Positions 8,946-16,388 of a DNA stretch of 64,000 bases are shown here, one piece after another (the first letter of the stretch is position 1; each line of letters starts with the position of its first letter). Both the position numbers and the translations under genes were made by a program. The notes beneath the pieces were generated by a model. That model was not told the origin of the DNA. It ran no database searches and was given only the letters and a program-made list of their open reading frames with translations. Source of the DNA: a virus; IMG/VR virus record IMGVR_UViG_3300030333_002512, positions 1 through 64,000 of that record; one strand, written 5' to 3'.

Positions 8946-8984
8946 AGGGGGGTAATACCCCCCTGCCCCAACAAATAGGGCAGG
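8946..8984. terminator. GC-rich double hairpin between capsid and SAP genes
   Basis: The 79-base gap downstream of the 119-aa capsid-module gene holds two overlapping perfect inverted repeats. One is AGGGGGGTA/TACCCCCCT around one central base (8946-8964); the other is CCTGCCC/GGGCAGG with a 9-base loop (8962-8984). There is no long U-tract after them on the minus strand. They could partly terminate transcription or protect the 3' end of the abundant capsid mRNA. The structure is seen directly; the function is inferred. Confidence 0.4.
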
Positions 8985-9005
8985 GAGGCACTACTTTACG
9001 TTTGC

Positions 9006-9365
9006 TCAAAGGTTTCCGTATGCGCGTATTCTTACTGCGCCTGTGGTTCCGTCAGTTGCTCCAACGTTTCCACTAGCGGAAATAGTGCTAACCAGTTTGA
9101 AAGACGTATTGCTTTCGTATGCTCCGGTTTCGGCTGCTATCTTCACCACTACATCATTCAGGGTCTTATGGTTTGTATCAACTTCTCGCCCGGTAATCAA
9201 GACGCAGTTGATGAAACTAAGACCTAGTTCCGATGCAGTCACTACTTCTCCTTGTGCTGTGTATGCGCTGATGTCTATAGTAGCATCTACTACATACTCC
9301 TGTCCTTGCACCTTAGAGGCAGCAAGTCCCAAATGGTTCTTGTGAATGACGGTTGTGTGTGTCAT
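9006..9365 (-). CDS. Small beta-rich capsid-module protein (possible decoration protein)
   Basis: The 119-aa product starts MTHTTVIHKNHLGLAASK and contains several amphipathic beta strands (YVVDATIDISAYTAQG, SFINCVLITGREV, TSFKLVSTISASG). It immediately follows the major capsid gene, with a 15-base gap, as head-decoration or stabilisation proteins usually do. No charged low-complexity region and no membrane segment are present. I assign decoration protein by position and fold impression only. Confidence 0.45.
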   Translation of the reverse strand: MTHTTVIHKNHLGLAASKVQGQEYVVDATIDISAYTAQGEVVTASELGLSFINCVLITGREVDTNHKTLNDVVVKIAAETGAYESNTSFKLVSTISASGNVGATDGTTGAVRIRAYGNL

Positions 9366-9380
9366 TTAATCACCAACCAA

Positions 9381-10775
9381 TCAAGCACTCTTCAGGTTCG
9401 TTATCTTTCCTTGTCCCTTGAAGAAGGAGCAGCATGTCTCGCCCATTGTTCGATACATGCCTTGGTTCCCAAGAGTCCCGACACCGAATGGGTTTCCGCT
9501 AGTAATACCATCCTCAAAGTATTGGGTTGGCTTCATTACGGATAACCATAGGTGGTCAGTATCTAGCACCAAGATATCGCTTAGGGTATTTGTCGTGTTG
9601 CTGCTCGTTGTGGGCATATCCTTTGCAGGGATGATGGGTATGTCGTAGTAGGTCGCTACTCTGAAACCAACTTCTGCACCCTTCACACCACGGACTCCGT
9701 TATGGGTCGGCACGATTTCCTTCCTGTCCATGAACCTCTCTTGGCTCTGTAGCAGGTCAGATATGTGCTGAATGGTGTCGTATCCTGTTAGGATAACCTT
9801 CGGGTTTCCTCCATTCTGCCTGATTCTGCGAATCATGTCATTTAGGATGCTTAGGGTTAGAACCCTTGCATCTGCGGCAGTCTCGTAGGAGCCACCAAAG
9901 TCAACCTCAGCATCTAGGAAAGATGCAGTTCCGGTGTAGACGTATGCGCCGCTACTTCCGGTCTTGGTTACTGCCCTTGAAGAACCGAACAGGTTTGCAA
10001 CGTCAGCCGCAGGTGCGGTTGCGTCATCGTTCTGTCCAGCAGTTACTAGAAGGTCAGCCTCCATCATCTTCCCGATTTCCTGTGCAGATGAAACTATCTT
10101 CATGAGAGAAGTGTAGTTCCTGTCCATGTTGGTAATTCCAGTCTGGTCATACTGCTCAAGAGGCATTAGTAGCATCTTGCTCTGAACCTCAGCGTGGAGT
10201 TTACCCATGTCCTCACGGACAATTGAACGGATATCTCCAACACCGTCATCAATAGCAGCCATCTCCATACCAAGTTCCGAGAACTCAAATAGATGAGCAA
10301 TCGTCTTTGGGCTGACATGCAACTTCGTGTATTCGGGAGCCATTGCAGTAAAGGGAGCAGTCCCTAGTGCTGCATTTTCAGGCTGACCGCCAATTTGGTC
10401 AGGCTTTGGTGCTGCTGCCTGTGCCGAAGTCATTGTCTTGGTGACATCGTTAGAGCCTATTCCGAAAGCGGAACCGCTTCCACCCATAGGCCTTGCCTTC
10501 AAGACTCGCCAACCGCTAGATGTGTATGGCCTCTTCGCAATCATCGAGAGAGGGTTTACCTCTTGGTTTAGCATCGACCAAACTTTCTGCCCATAAAGCA
10601 GGTTGTATAGGTCACCAAGGTTAGCAGCCGCAGTGAAGGGGTTTGATGAAGCATCGTGAGGAGTTCCGAAACCCCCAACAACGCCACCAGCCTTCAGCAG
10701 TGCATTACCTGACTCTCCACGGAGGCCGTATGTAGCAGCCTCCAAATCTTTCATCGTTCGTATGTATCCACTCAT
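9381..10775 (-). CDS. Major capsid protein (HK97-fold type)
   Basis: The 464-aa protein lies directly downstream of the protease-scaffold gene, the canonical place of the major capsid protein. It has a Gly/Ala-rich N-terminal region (about 1-60), a long helix (SIVREDMGKLHAEVQSKMLL) like the HK97 spine helix, and a segment ILNDMIRRIRQNGGNPKVILTGYDTI typical of the P-domain of archaeal and bacterial capsid proteins. Near the C-terminus it has DILVLDTDHLWLSVMKPTQYFEDG, a common beta-hairpin of this fold. An N-terminal delta domain is not obvious because the scaffold is supplied by the protease fusion. Confidence comes from context and fold features. Confidence 0.8.
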   Translation of the reverse strand: MSGYIRTMKDLEAATYGLRGESGNALLKAGGVVGGFGTPHDASSNPFTAAANLGDLYNLLYGQKVWSMLNQEVNPLSMIAKRPYTSSGWRVLKARPMGGSGSAFGIGSNDVTKTMTSAQAAAPKPDQIGGQPENAALGTAPFTAMAPEYTKLHVSPKTIAHLFEFSELGMEMAAIDDGVGDIRSIVREDMGKLHAEVQSKMLLMPLEQYDQTGITNMDRNYTSLMKIVSSAQEIGKMMEADLLVTAGQNDDATAPAADVANLFGSSRAVTKTGSSGAYVYTGTASFLDAEVDFGGSYETAADARVLTLSILNDMIRRIRQNGGNPKVILTGYDTIQHISDLLQSQERFMDRKEIVPTHNGVRGVKGAEVGFRVATYYDIPIIPAKDMPTTSSNTTNTLSDILVLDTDHLWLSVMKPTQYFEDGITSGNPFGVGTLGNQGMYRTMGETCCSFFKGQGKITNLKSA

Positions 10776-10777
10776 GT

Positions 10778-12025
10778 TTAATCACTCCTGTAGTTTCTTG
10801 CAAAGTTGTGTATGTCATCCCAACTTACCTCAGCCGCAGTTGCGGTATCTGTTGGGATTCCTTCTGGAAGTTCAAAAGCAACTTCCTTAGCCTTGCGAAT
10901 CTCATTGTCCTTCTCGGATAGGGACTTCCTTAGTTCTGCGAACTCCTTCTTGAGAGCAGAAACATCGTTGCGAGCATCATACTCTGCTCTTTCTGCTTCT
11001 GATTTCTTGAGGGCTAGTTCTTCCTCTAGGCGATTTGCGAAGGTCTTCTGAAGTTCATCAATAGCCCTCTTCTCCAACTGCTCTGCCTTGAACTGCTCAT
11101 ATGCCTTCTCGACATTCTCAGCAGACAGATTTAGTGTTGGGAAATCAGATGCCTCTAATCCCTTGTTCACATTTCCTAGAGCAGCAGGTGCAGAAGTTGG
11201 CTTACCGCCACTTACTACTTCCTCACCAGCCTCGAACTCTCTTGTTTCATCCTCATCAAGAGCCTTTGCTTCTGAATCCTCATCCACAGACTCGTCATCG
11301 TCAGATAGTTCAAGGTCTTCTGCCCCGCCCTCATCTTCCATGTCCAAGTCCATGTCTTCATCTTCAGAATCGGTGTCCATATACTCCGCTTCCTTTCTTA
11401 CGTCATCTTCCTTGCCGATGCCGTTGATTTGACTTACCAAATCATTCAACTCGCCAAGTGCTTTTTCCAGTTTTTCACTCATTTCTTTTTCCTCCATTTT
11501 TAAAATGTCGAATTTTGCTTCCGGGTTAATCCCTTTTTCACAGATGGTTACCTCATGTAGTTCTAACTTGTCTATTTCGTTATATTGTCCAAATTCAGAA
11601 TTGTTCTTTTGCTTCTTTGAAATTGCCTGTCCACCGATGCTGAAAGACCGAAGCGTTCCTTTTCTAATACCTCTTGAGATTTCCTTAGCCTTCTCGATGT
11701 CATCGCGCATCTTGATTACTACATAGAATCCAACGTCATCCACTTCTGTTTTGTGTAGATTTCCGTTTTTATCTCGGTATTTTTCTATTACCTCCCCGAC
11801 TTGAACATTTGAATGATTTGACATTACATTCCGGAACTTCTTTTCTTCCATGTATTTGACTACTGCTTCCTTAAGTGCTGCTAGTGTGATTAGGTCATTC
11901 TGCTTGTCCACGATTTCGATAGATGCATAACCACCAATGACTAGATTATCAGACTTTAGAATCTGAAAGTTACCGTTTTGTTCCTCCTGTATATGCTGTG
12001 TCTTTTGCAATAACACTTCTCTCAC
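10778..12025 (-). CDS. Prohead protease fused to scaffold (XkdF-like), with C-terminal W-motif
   Basis: The 415-aa product has two parts. Residues 1-185 form a prohead-type serine protease: GYASIEIVDKQND, a candidate catalytic His in MSNHSNVQVG, and a candidate Ser in LRSFSIGG followed by ELHEVTICEKGINPEA. This matches XkdF-like and U35-like maturation proteases. Residues about 190-395 are very acidic, then helical coiled coil (LEEELALKKSEAERAEYD), as in fused scaffolds. The protein has a single tryptophan, in EVSWDDIHNFARNYRSD at the very end. That motif recurs in many neighbouring proteins. The start of the capsid gene is two bases away. Expected to direct assembly and then digest itself. 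Confidence 0.75.
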   Translation of the reverse strand: MREVLLQKTQHIQEEQNGNFQILKSDNLVIGGYASIEIVDKQNDLITLAALKEAVVKYMEEKKFRNVMSNHSNVQVGEVIEKYRDKNGNLHKTEVDDVGFYVVIKMRDDIEKAKEISRGIRKGTLRSFSIGGQAISKKQKNNSEFGQYNEIDKLELHEVTICEKGINPEAKFDILKMEEKEMSEKLEKALGELNDLVSQINGIGKEDDVRKEAEYMDTDSEDEDMDLDMEDEGGAEDLELSDDDESVDEDSEAKALDEDETREFEAGEEVVSGGKPTSAPAALGNVNKGLEASDFPTLNLSAENVEKAYEQFKAEQLEKRAIDELQKTFANRLEEELALKKSEAERAEYDARNDVSALKKEFAELRKSLSEKDNEIRKAKEVAFELPEGIPTDTATAAEVSWDDIHNFARNYRSD

Positions 12026-12037
12026 CTTTTTTTCTTA

Positions 12038-14653
12038 CTATTTAGCGTCTTCGTCTTGAGTTGGAGGTAATTTAACATCTGCATATTTATCCTCAGTGAT
12101 GTTCCACACCCCTTCATCTGCCTTGCGGTCTAGCATTTCTTGTTTCTTTCCAGTCCATGCAACCCATCTCTTTTTCTCATTAAGTGGGACAATTCTTATG
12201 TGAAGCCTAGTTTGGAATTTATTCCCATCTAGTCGGTATTCGTGATAGCCATCTCTTTGAACACCTATCTCAACTTCACCACTATCAAGAGTCTTTTTCT
12301 CATCATTTATTTTATCCAATACTTGCGCAGGGAATTTACCGGACTTGCCAAATAAGTTGTATATGTCTTCCGTATCATCTATGTCAATTAACCAAGCCAT
12401 TCTCTTTTCACGATAATTAATTATGAAGTTTATGTTATTGTCTTTAGTGACCACAAGAGAAAACTCACCGAGATTGCTGGATTTGTCATCAAATTTTTCA
12501 GAAACTTCTGTTTTCTTTATTTCCACATCCTTTTCTAGAATATCCTTGACCGCATCGAATTTGTTAGGATGCAGATATTTCAAGTCCTCCTGTTGTTTCA
12601 ACCATGACATCAACCGACCATCATCAGAATCAAACAATTCATCATATGTCTTTGGATAGTGTTCAACTACGAATCTTTCTATCTTGTCCAAACTGAGAGG
12701 CTTCCCTCTCTCTATGATTTCATTTCTTATTCCTATTCTCAGGTCTGACCGCTTGGTCTTGAGAATCTTCTCCACTTGTCCTTTCCAACTCTCTAAGTCA
12801 ATTGCGGCATTCTTTTCCATGAGAGAATCCCCCTTCAATCCATAGACCGTGAATCCATCTAATTCTCCCTTTAGAATAACTTCCGCTACGCCGTGAACAT
12901 GGTCAGTAATGTGTAGGGTCTTCTCAAGTCCGGTTCCGGGTTTGAACAAATCTCCTATCTTATCACCAAATACATAGTGCAATCCCGAATCCAAGGATTT
13001 CTTTGTCTTCGTGGCTAATTCCTCAAGTGTCTCTATCGTATCTGTTGTGTCTACTTCTGGTAGTTCGATAACTTGTGCTGAAATTAACTTGAAGTCCTTC
13101 TTTCCTTTCTTGACTTCATCAACCTTAACCCTAACAATGTCTCCAACCTTGACTTTGACTTTGGTATTCAATGCCTTGCCTACAGGAAGATACGCCTTGC
13201 CATCTATTTCCTTGACTTTGTATTCCCTAGCATCTTTACCGCTAAGGGGGCCAATTCCCAATTCGTAGGAATGTAGATTGCTCTTGGTTTTCTTTACATT
13301 CAACACTGCTACATCCAAGTCAACGAACTTCTTCCATTTGACCCACTTAGGATTCTTCCTGTTTCCAATGTAATATGTGGATTCCATATCCTTGATTACA
13401 ACTCCTTCGGAAGTAGGCATCTCCATTATCTTCTTTGAGTATTCTTCGACTTCCTCAATTGAGTCTGCAAGCCTAGTATCTTTCTTTGAAGGAAATGCCA
13501 AGTCCTCAGAAGAGTGTTGACCATATTGATAGAATAGAACATTGATTCTTTCCTTCAATGGTTCATCCGTCACACTCTTTCCTTCATGGTTCATTATATC
13601 GAAAACGTGCGCTCTCAATCTATGCTTTGTTTCCTTCTTGAAAATGTGACTAACAGTTGCGGCTCGATGTAGTGCCTCATCACCATCGAACAACATCAAT
13701 TCGGCATCTAGTATACAATCACCAAATTGCTTCTTTTCCATATGAGAAACTTGCTTGGCACATTTGTCTGTAATGTCCTTTTCATTGTAGGAGTATATCT
13801 TCACATCCCCATCTTTCTTGTGTATCTGTATTCTCATACCATCATATTTCTCTTGAACAACCCATTCACCTGTAAAGCCCTTCAACTTCTTTAGGTCTGC
13901 AATCTCAAAGATTCTATACAGTGGTTTGTTTGGGACAATGAAATCTATCTCGGCCTTTTCGTCTTCGCTCTTCTCAGACTTCTGCAAATCCAATTCTACT
14001 AAGGCCTCCCAATCCTCTTCCTCGTATTGTCCCTGAAACACCTTTTCTAAAAGAGCATAGGCTTGCTTGAATTTAGTCTTGATTCTCCTACTATCTGTAT
14101 CGTCATCACCATAATGTTCTGTGATGTATAGTGGAATGTCGTCAACTTCTAAATCCAATCCCATGTATCCCTGAGTCAGTTTGTCTTCCGGCATCTTGTA
14201 TTTCTGCCAAGCCTTCTCCGGTAATGCATTGGAATGTGAACGCATTGCATAATGGATGAAACTAGCAAAGATGTGGTCTTTTTCCAATAGAGTAGGAATA
14301 ACGTCTTTTCCAAGTTGCTTGGCAAAGGGGTCACTAACCCCCTTGGATTCAAATCTCATTTCTTTAATGGAGTCATAGACTTCCTTTGCCTGTCTGGTAG
14401 TTGGGTCTTTAGCCTCATCAGAAAACAAAGTCTTCTCCTTTAGGTATTCTTTCAATTCCCTTGAGAAATCAGAGATGTCATCGAATTCTCCTTTGATGTC
14501 CTCAATCGCCTTCTCCCATTTCTTCCTGTATTCTTCAGGGTCTTCCTTTGCAGAAAGATAGGCGAAACGGACTCTTTCGAAAAAATCTAGAACACGCTTT
14601 GTCATTGCGTCTTCTTCTTTTTCAAATTCTATACCCGATTGAGGCATGGTCAC
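12038..14653 (-). CDS. Large ATP-dependent DNA ligase with C-terminal LigD-PE-like region, in late operon
   Basis: The 871-aa protein contains an ATP-dependent ligase core. Motif I is EKYDGMRIQIHKK with the nucleotidyl lysine near residue 269. Later motifs include CILDAELMLFDG, MPTSEGVVIKDME (motif IV) and KWVKWKK (motif V), followed by an OB fold (KVGDIVRVKVDEV). About 260 N-terminal residues are unknown and helical. After the OB fold come about 300 residues whose end (TRLHIRIVPLNEKKRWVAWTGKKQ) resembles the end of LigD phosphoesterase domains. It sits between protease-scaffold and assembly genes, unlike the second ligase at 54836. It may act on packaged or injected DNA. The internal ATG at residue 17 (MTKRVLDFF) is an alternative start. 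Confidence 0.75.
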   Translation of the reverse strand: MTMPQSGIEFEKEEDAMTKRVLDFFERVRFAYLSAKEDPEEYRKKWEKAIEDIKGEFDDISDFSRELKEYLKEKTLFSDEAKDPTTRQAKEVYDSIKEMRFESKGVSDPFAKQLGKDVIPTLLEKDHIFASFIHYAMRSHSNALPEKAWQKYKMPEDKLTQGYMGLDLEVDDIPLYITEHYGDDDTDSRRIKTKFKQAYALLEKVFQGQYEEEDWEALVELDLQKSEKSEDEKAEIDFIVPNKPLYRIFEIADLKKLKGFTGEWVVQEKYDGMRIQIHKKDGDVKIYSYNEKDITDKCAKQVSHMEKKQFGDCILDAELMLFDGDEALHRAATVSHIFKKETKHRLRAHVFDIMNHEGKSVTDEPLKERINVLFYQYGQHSSEDLAFPSKKDTRLADSIEEVEEYSKKIMEMPTSEGVVIKDMESTYYIGNRKNPKWVKWKKFVDLDVAVLNVKKTKSNLHSYELGIGPLSGKDAREYKVKEIDGKAYLPVGKALNTKVKVKVGDIVRVKVDEVKKGKKDFKLISAQVIELPEVDTTDTIETLEELATKTKKSLDSGLHYVFGDKIGDLFKPGTGLEKTLHITDHVHGVAEVILKGELDGFTVYGLKGDSLMEKNAAIDLESWKGQVEKILKTKRSDLRIGIRNEIIERGKPLSLDKIERFVVEHYPKTYDELFDSDDGRLMSWLKQQEDLKYLHPNKFDAVKDILEKDVEIKKTEVSEKFDDKSSNLGEFSLVVTKDNNINFIINYREKRMAWLIDIDDTEDIYNLFGKSGKFPAQVLDKINDEKKTLDSGEVEIGVQRDGYHEYRLDGNKFQTRLHIRIVPLNEKKRWVAWTGKKQEMLDRKADEGVWNITEDKYADVKLPPTQDEDAK

Positions 14654-14654
14654 C

Positions 14655-15236
14655 TCACGGTTGCTGTGCAGGTGTCGCTGCTGCTCCTTTTGTCCCTACT
14701 TTCAAATCTTGTAGAATATCTGCCATTTGCGCATGAAGGGCATTTACTGCTTCAATAGTTCCGGGTTCCATCGCATCACCTTCTTGTAATCTGTTTACTT
14801 CGGCAGTAATCTCATCTAGTGCTGAATTCATTTCTTCAATTGCGTCTTGAACCGCCCTTGGGGAATTTAAGTCAGGTCTGCTCTCTTGTTCCCAAACAGG
14901 ATTCGCATCATCTGATTGGGGGTCATATGGGGGCATGTCAGTTCCATACTCTTTGATGATTGAATCAGTAAGAATGTGTATAGCCTTCTGAAGCATCGAG
15001 ATTGACTTCTTCATCTTGCCATCATTCTCTTTCTTCTCCTTGCCTTCTATGTTGCTAGTCTTTGGAATTGGAACCTCAGAAGGATTCTTCTTTGGGCGTT
15101 TCACCTTGAAGTCTTCTCCTAGTGCTGGCTCATCCAACTCTATGATTCCTAGATGCTTGGCTTCTTGAATAACTTCCTTGGCCTTTAGTATGGCCATCTC
15201 TAATTGCTTTTCTTCTCTTGTTACTTTCTCCGGCAT
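14655..15236 (-). CDS. Helical, proline-containing assembly-module protein, unknown
   Basis: This 193-aa protein is helical at both ends (EEKQLEMAILKAKEVIQEAK; AVQDAIEEMNSALDEITAEVNRL). Its middle is basic and proline-rich (KVKRPKKNPSEVPIPKTSN) and acidic-polar (DMPPYDPQSDDANPVWEQ). No known domain and no membrane segment. It ends one base before the large ligase gene. Low complexity and helical heptads suggest a scaffolding or adaptor protein. Unlike its neighbours it lacks an N-terminal tryptophan motif. Confidence 0.5.
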   Translation of the reverse strand: MPEKVTREEKQLEMAILKAKEVIQEAKHLGIIELDEPALGEDFKVKRPKKNPSEVPIPKTSNIEGKEKKENDGKMKKSISMLQKAIHILTDSIIKEYGTDMPPYDPQSDDANPVWEQESRPDLNSPRAVQDAIEEMNSALDEITAEVNRLQEGDAMEPGTIEAVNALHAQMADILQDLKVGTKGAAATPAQQP

Positions 15237-15244
15237 AATATCAC

Positions 15245-15517
15245 CTATTGTTGTGGTTGTTGTGGTTGTTGATTAAGGCCACCTGTGCTAGTGCCTTGTT
15301 CTTGATGCATTTGTATTGCCTGTTGCTCTTCTGCAATTGCTTGTTCCAATGTTGAACCACCCTTTATGAAATCAGCAAGTCCTTGATACAGATTTTCGGG
15401 GGCTAAACCTTGTGCTTGAGTAAATTGTTGCTCTAGAGCATCTAATCCATATCTTGCAACAATGGCCTCCAATAGCACTTGTCTTCCTTGATTTTTTAGA
15501 ACGTTTTCCCATGTCAT
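15245..15517 (-). CDS. Small W-motif protein with Q-rich tail
   Basis: A 90-aa protein starting MTWENVLKNQGRQ, one of the recurrent N-terminal tryptophan motifs of this operon; it is the only Trp in the protein. A helical body (AIVARYGLDALEQQFTQAQG, GLADFIKGGSTLEQAIAEEQQ) follows, and the tail is glutamine/proline repeats. No enzymatic feature is visible. The tag plus short helical body suggests a small virion or assembly component whose N-terminus docks on a common partner. Confidence 0.55.
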   Translation of the reverse strand: MTWENVLKNQGRQVLLEAIVARYGLDALEQQFTQAQGLAPENLYQGLADFIKGGSTLEQAIAEEQQAIQMHQEQGTSTGGLNQQPQQPQQ

Positions 15518-15521
15518 AATA

Positions 15522-15719
15522 TCACGCTAGTATTCTCTTCAACTTCTCGATTGCAGATGACGCTTCTTGGAATAACCTGTCTGCTTCTCCACTCTTATCA
15601 GAAGGAACCTCATGTTCCAATTCCTGTAGTTGCATGACCATTGTTTCTAGAGCAGAAGCAACATCGCTCTCGCCCCTTCTGTGTATTCCGTAAATCTTTA
15701 CTGTATCTTCCCAACTCAT
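15522..15719 (-). CDS. Small W-motif protein, helical
   Basis: A 65-aa protein starting MSWEDTVKIYGIHRRG; its only Trp is residue 3. The rest is one or two amphipathic helices (VASALETMVMQLQELEHE; ADRLFQEASSAIEKLKRI). The start overlaps the stop of the preceding gene by the ATGA arrangement, so translation is coupled. No family recognised. Part of a tight run of four tagged small genes (15245-16379). Confidence 0.55.
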   Translation of the reverse strand: MSWEDTVKIYGIHRRGESDVASALETMVMQLQELEHEVPSDKSGEADRLFQEASSAIEKLKRILA

Positions 15720-15940
15720 TGCATATCCCCCACAATCTTGTGAATGTCATCCCACTTCATATCTCCAACCATTGCACTTGCATCCATGCTTTTGTTGATG
15801 CTAGGTGTTGGAGTTTCTACTACGACATATCCCGATTTCATCAGCAAGTTATCTTGGTGATACACGGTTTGCTCTAATGCCTTCACCTTATCCACTAGGG
15901 TCTTTAGAAGAGAAACCATCTCGTCTTTTTCTTCGCTCAT
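15716..15940 (-). CDS. Small coiled-coil protein with C-terminal W-motif
   Basis: A 74-aa protein starting MSEEKDEMVSLLKTLVDKV, a heptad-like helix. A short strand segment (GYVVVETPTPSINK) follows, and it ends MKWDDIHKIVGDMQ. The WDDIH core at the C-terminus is the same as in the C-terminus of the protease-scaffold (WDDIHNF). It is the only Trp in the protein. It shares ATGA overlaps with both neighbours. This may be an accessory scaffold or scaffold competitor; that is inference. Confidence 0.55.
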   Translation of the reverse strand: MSEEKDEMVSLLKTLVDKVKALEQTVYHQDNLLMKSGYVVVETPTPSINKSMDASAMVGDMKWDDIHKIVGDMQ

Positions 15941-16038
15941 GGTGTCGCCTCATCCTTTCCGTCTTTGTCATGCTTTATGATAATTTTGAAATCTTTCTTT
16001 AGTGCTTCCTTCAAACTCTCTTTCCAATTCAATGTCAT
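15937..16038 (-). CDS. Micro-protein with W-motif, 33 aa
   Basis: A 33-codon gene (MTLNWKESLKEALKKDF, then a basic-acidic tail KHDKDGKDEATP) fits exactly between two neighbours, with ATGA overlaps at both ends. The tryptophan motif WKESLKEAL is nearly the entire folded part. The exact overlaps make it a real gene rather than a chance frame. It may be little more than the docking tag itself, possibly a competitive regulator of the tag-binding partner; that role is speculative. Confidence 0.55.
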   Translation of the reverse strand: MTLNWKESLKEALKKDFKIIIKHDKDGKDEATP

Positions 16039-16379
16039 TCTTTTTCCACTCCTGTTTCTAAATCGCCCTTTTTCTTTGGATAAACCATTCCTCTTAATTG
16101 GCGATAAAGTGTTTCATAGTCCTTGCGAAGTTCAGCCGCAGCAGTTACCAATGATAGGTTTCTCTCATCAAACCCATCAAACTTCTTCTGTAGGTTTTTA
16201 TCTGATTTAACCAAATCTAGTTTTTTCATCTCCTTTATGAGATTGGTCAATTTAGTCATATCTTGTCCCATGTATTCTGTAGGTTGAGATGATTGGAGTA
16301 GTTTCTTGATTCGCTTCTTCTGCTTTGGTTTCACTTTAGAGAGTAAATCAGTTTCTTTGAGAATGTCTTGCCAACCCAT
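16035..16379 (-). CDS. W-motif helical protein
   Basis: A 114-aa protein starting MGWQDILKETDLLSKVKPKQ; the single Trp is residue 3. The body is helical and basic (KQKKRIKKLLQSS; DLVKSDKNLQKKFDGF; ELRKDYETLYRQLRGM). It starts nine bases after the 631-aa gene and overlaps the 33-aa gene. No family is recognised. Basic helices could contact DNA inside the head, if the tag indeed targets proteins there. Confidence 0.55.
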   Translation of the reverse strand: MGWQDILKETDLLSKVKPKQKKRIKKLLQSSQPTEYMGQDMTKLTNLIKEMKKLDLVKSDKNLQKKFDGFDERNLSLVTAAAELRKDYETLYRQLRGMVYPKKKGDLETGVEKE

Positions 16380-16388
16380 CTTACTCCC

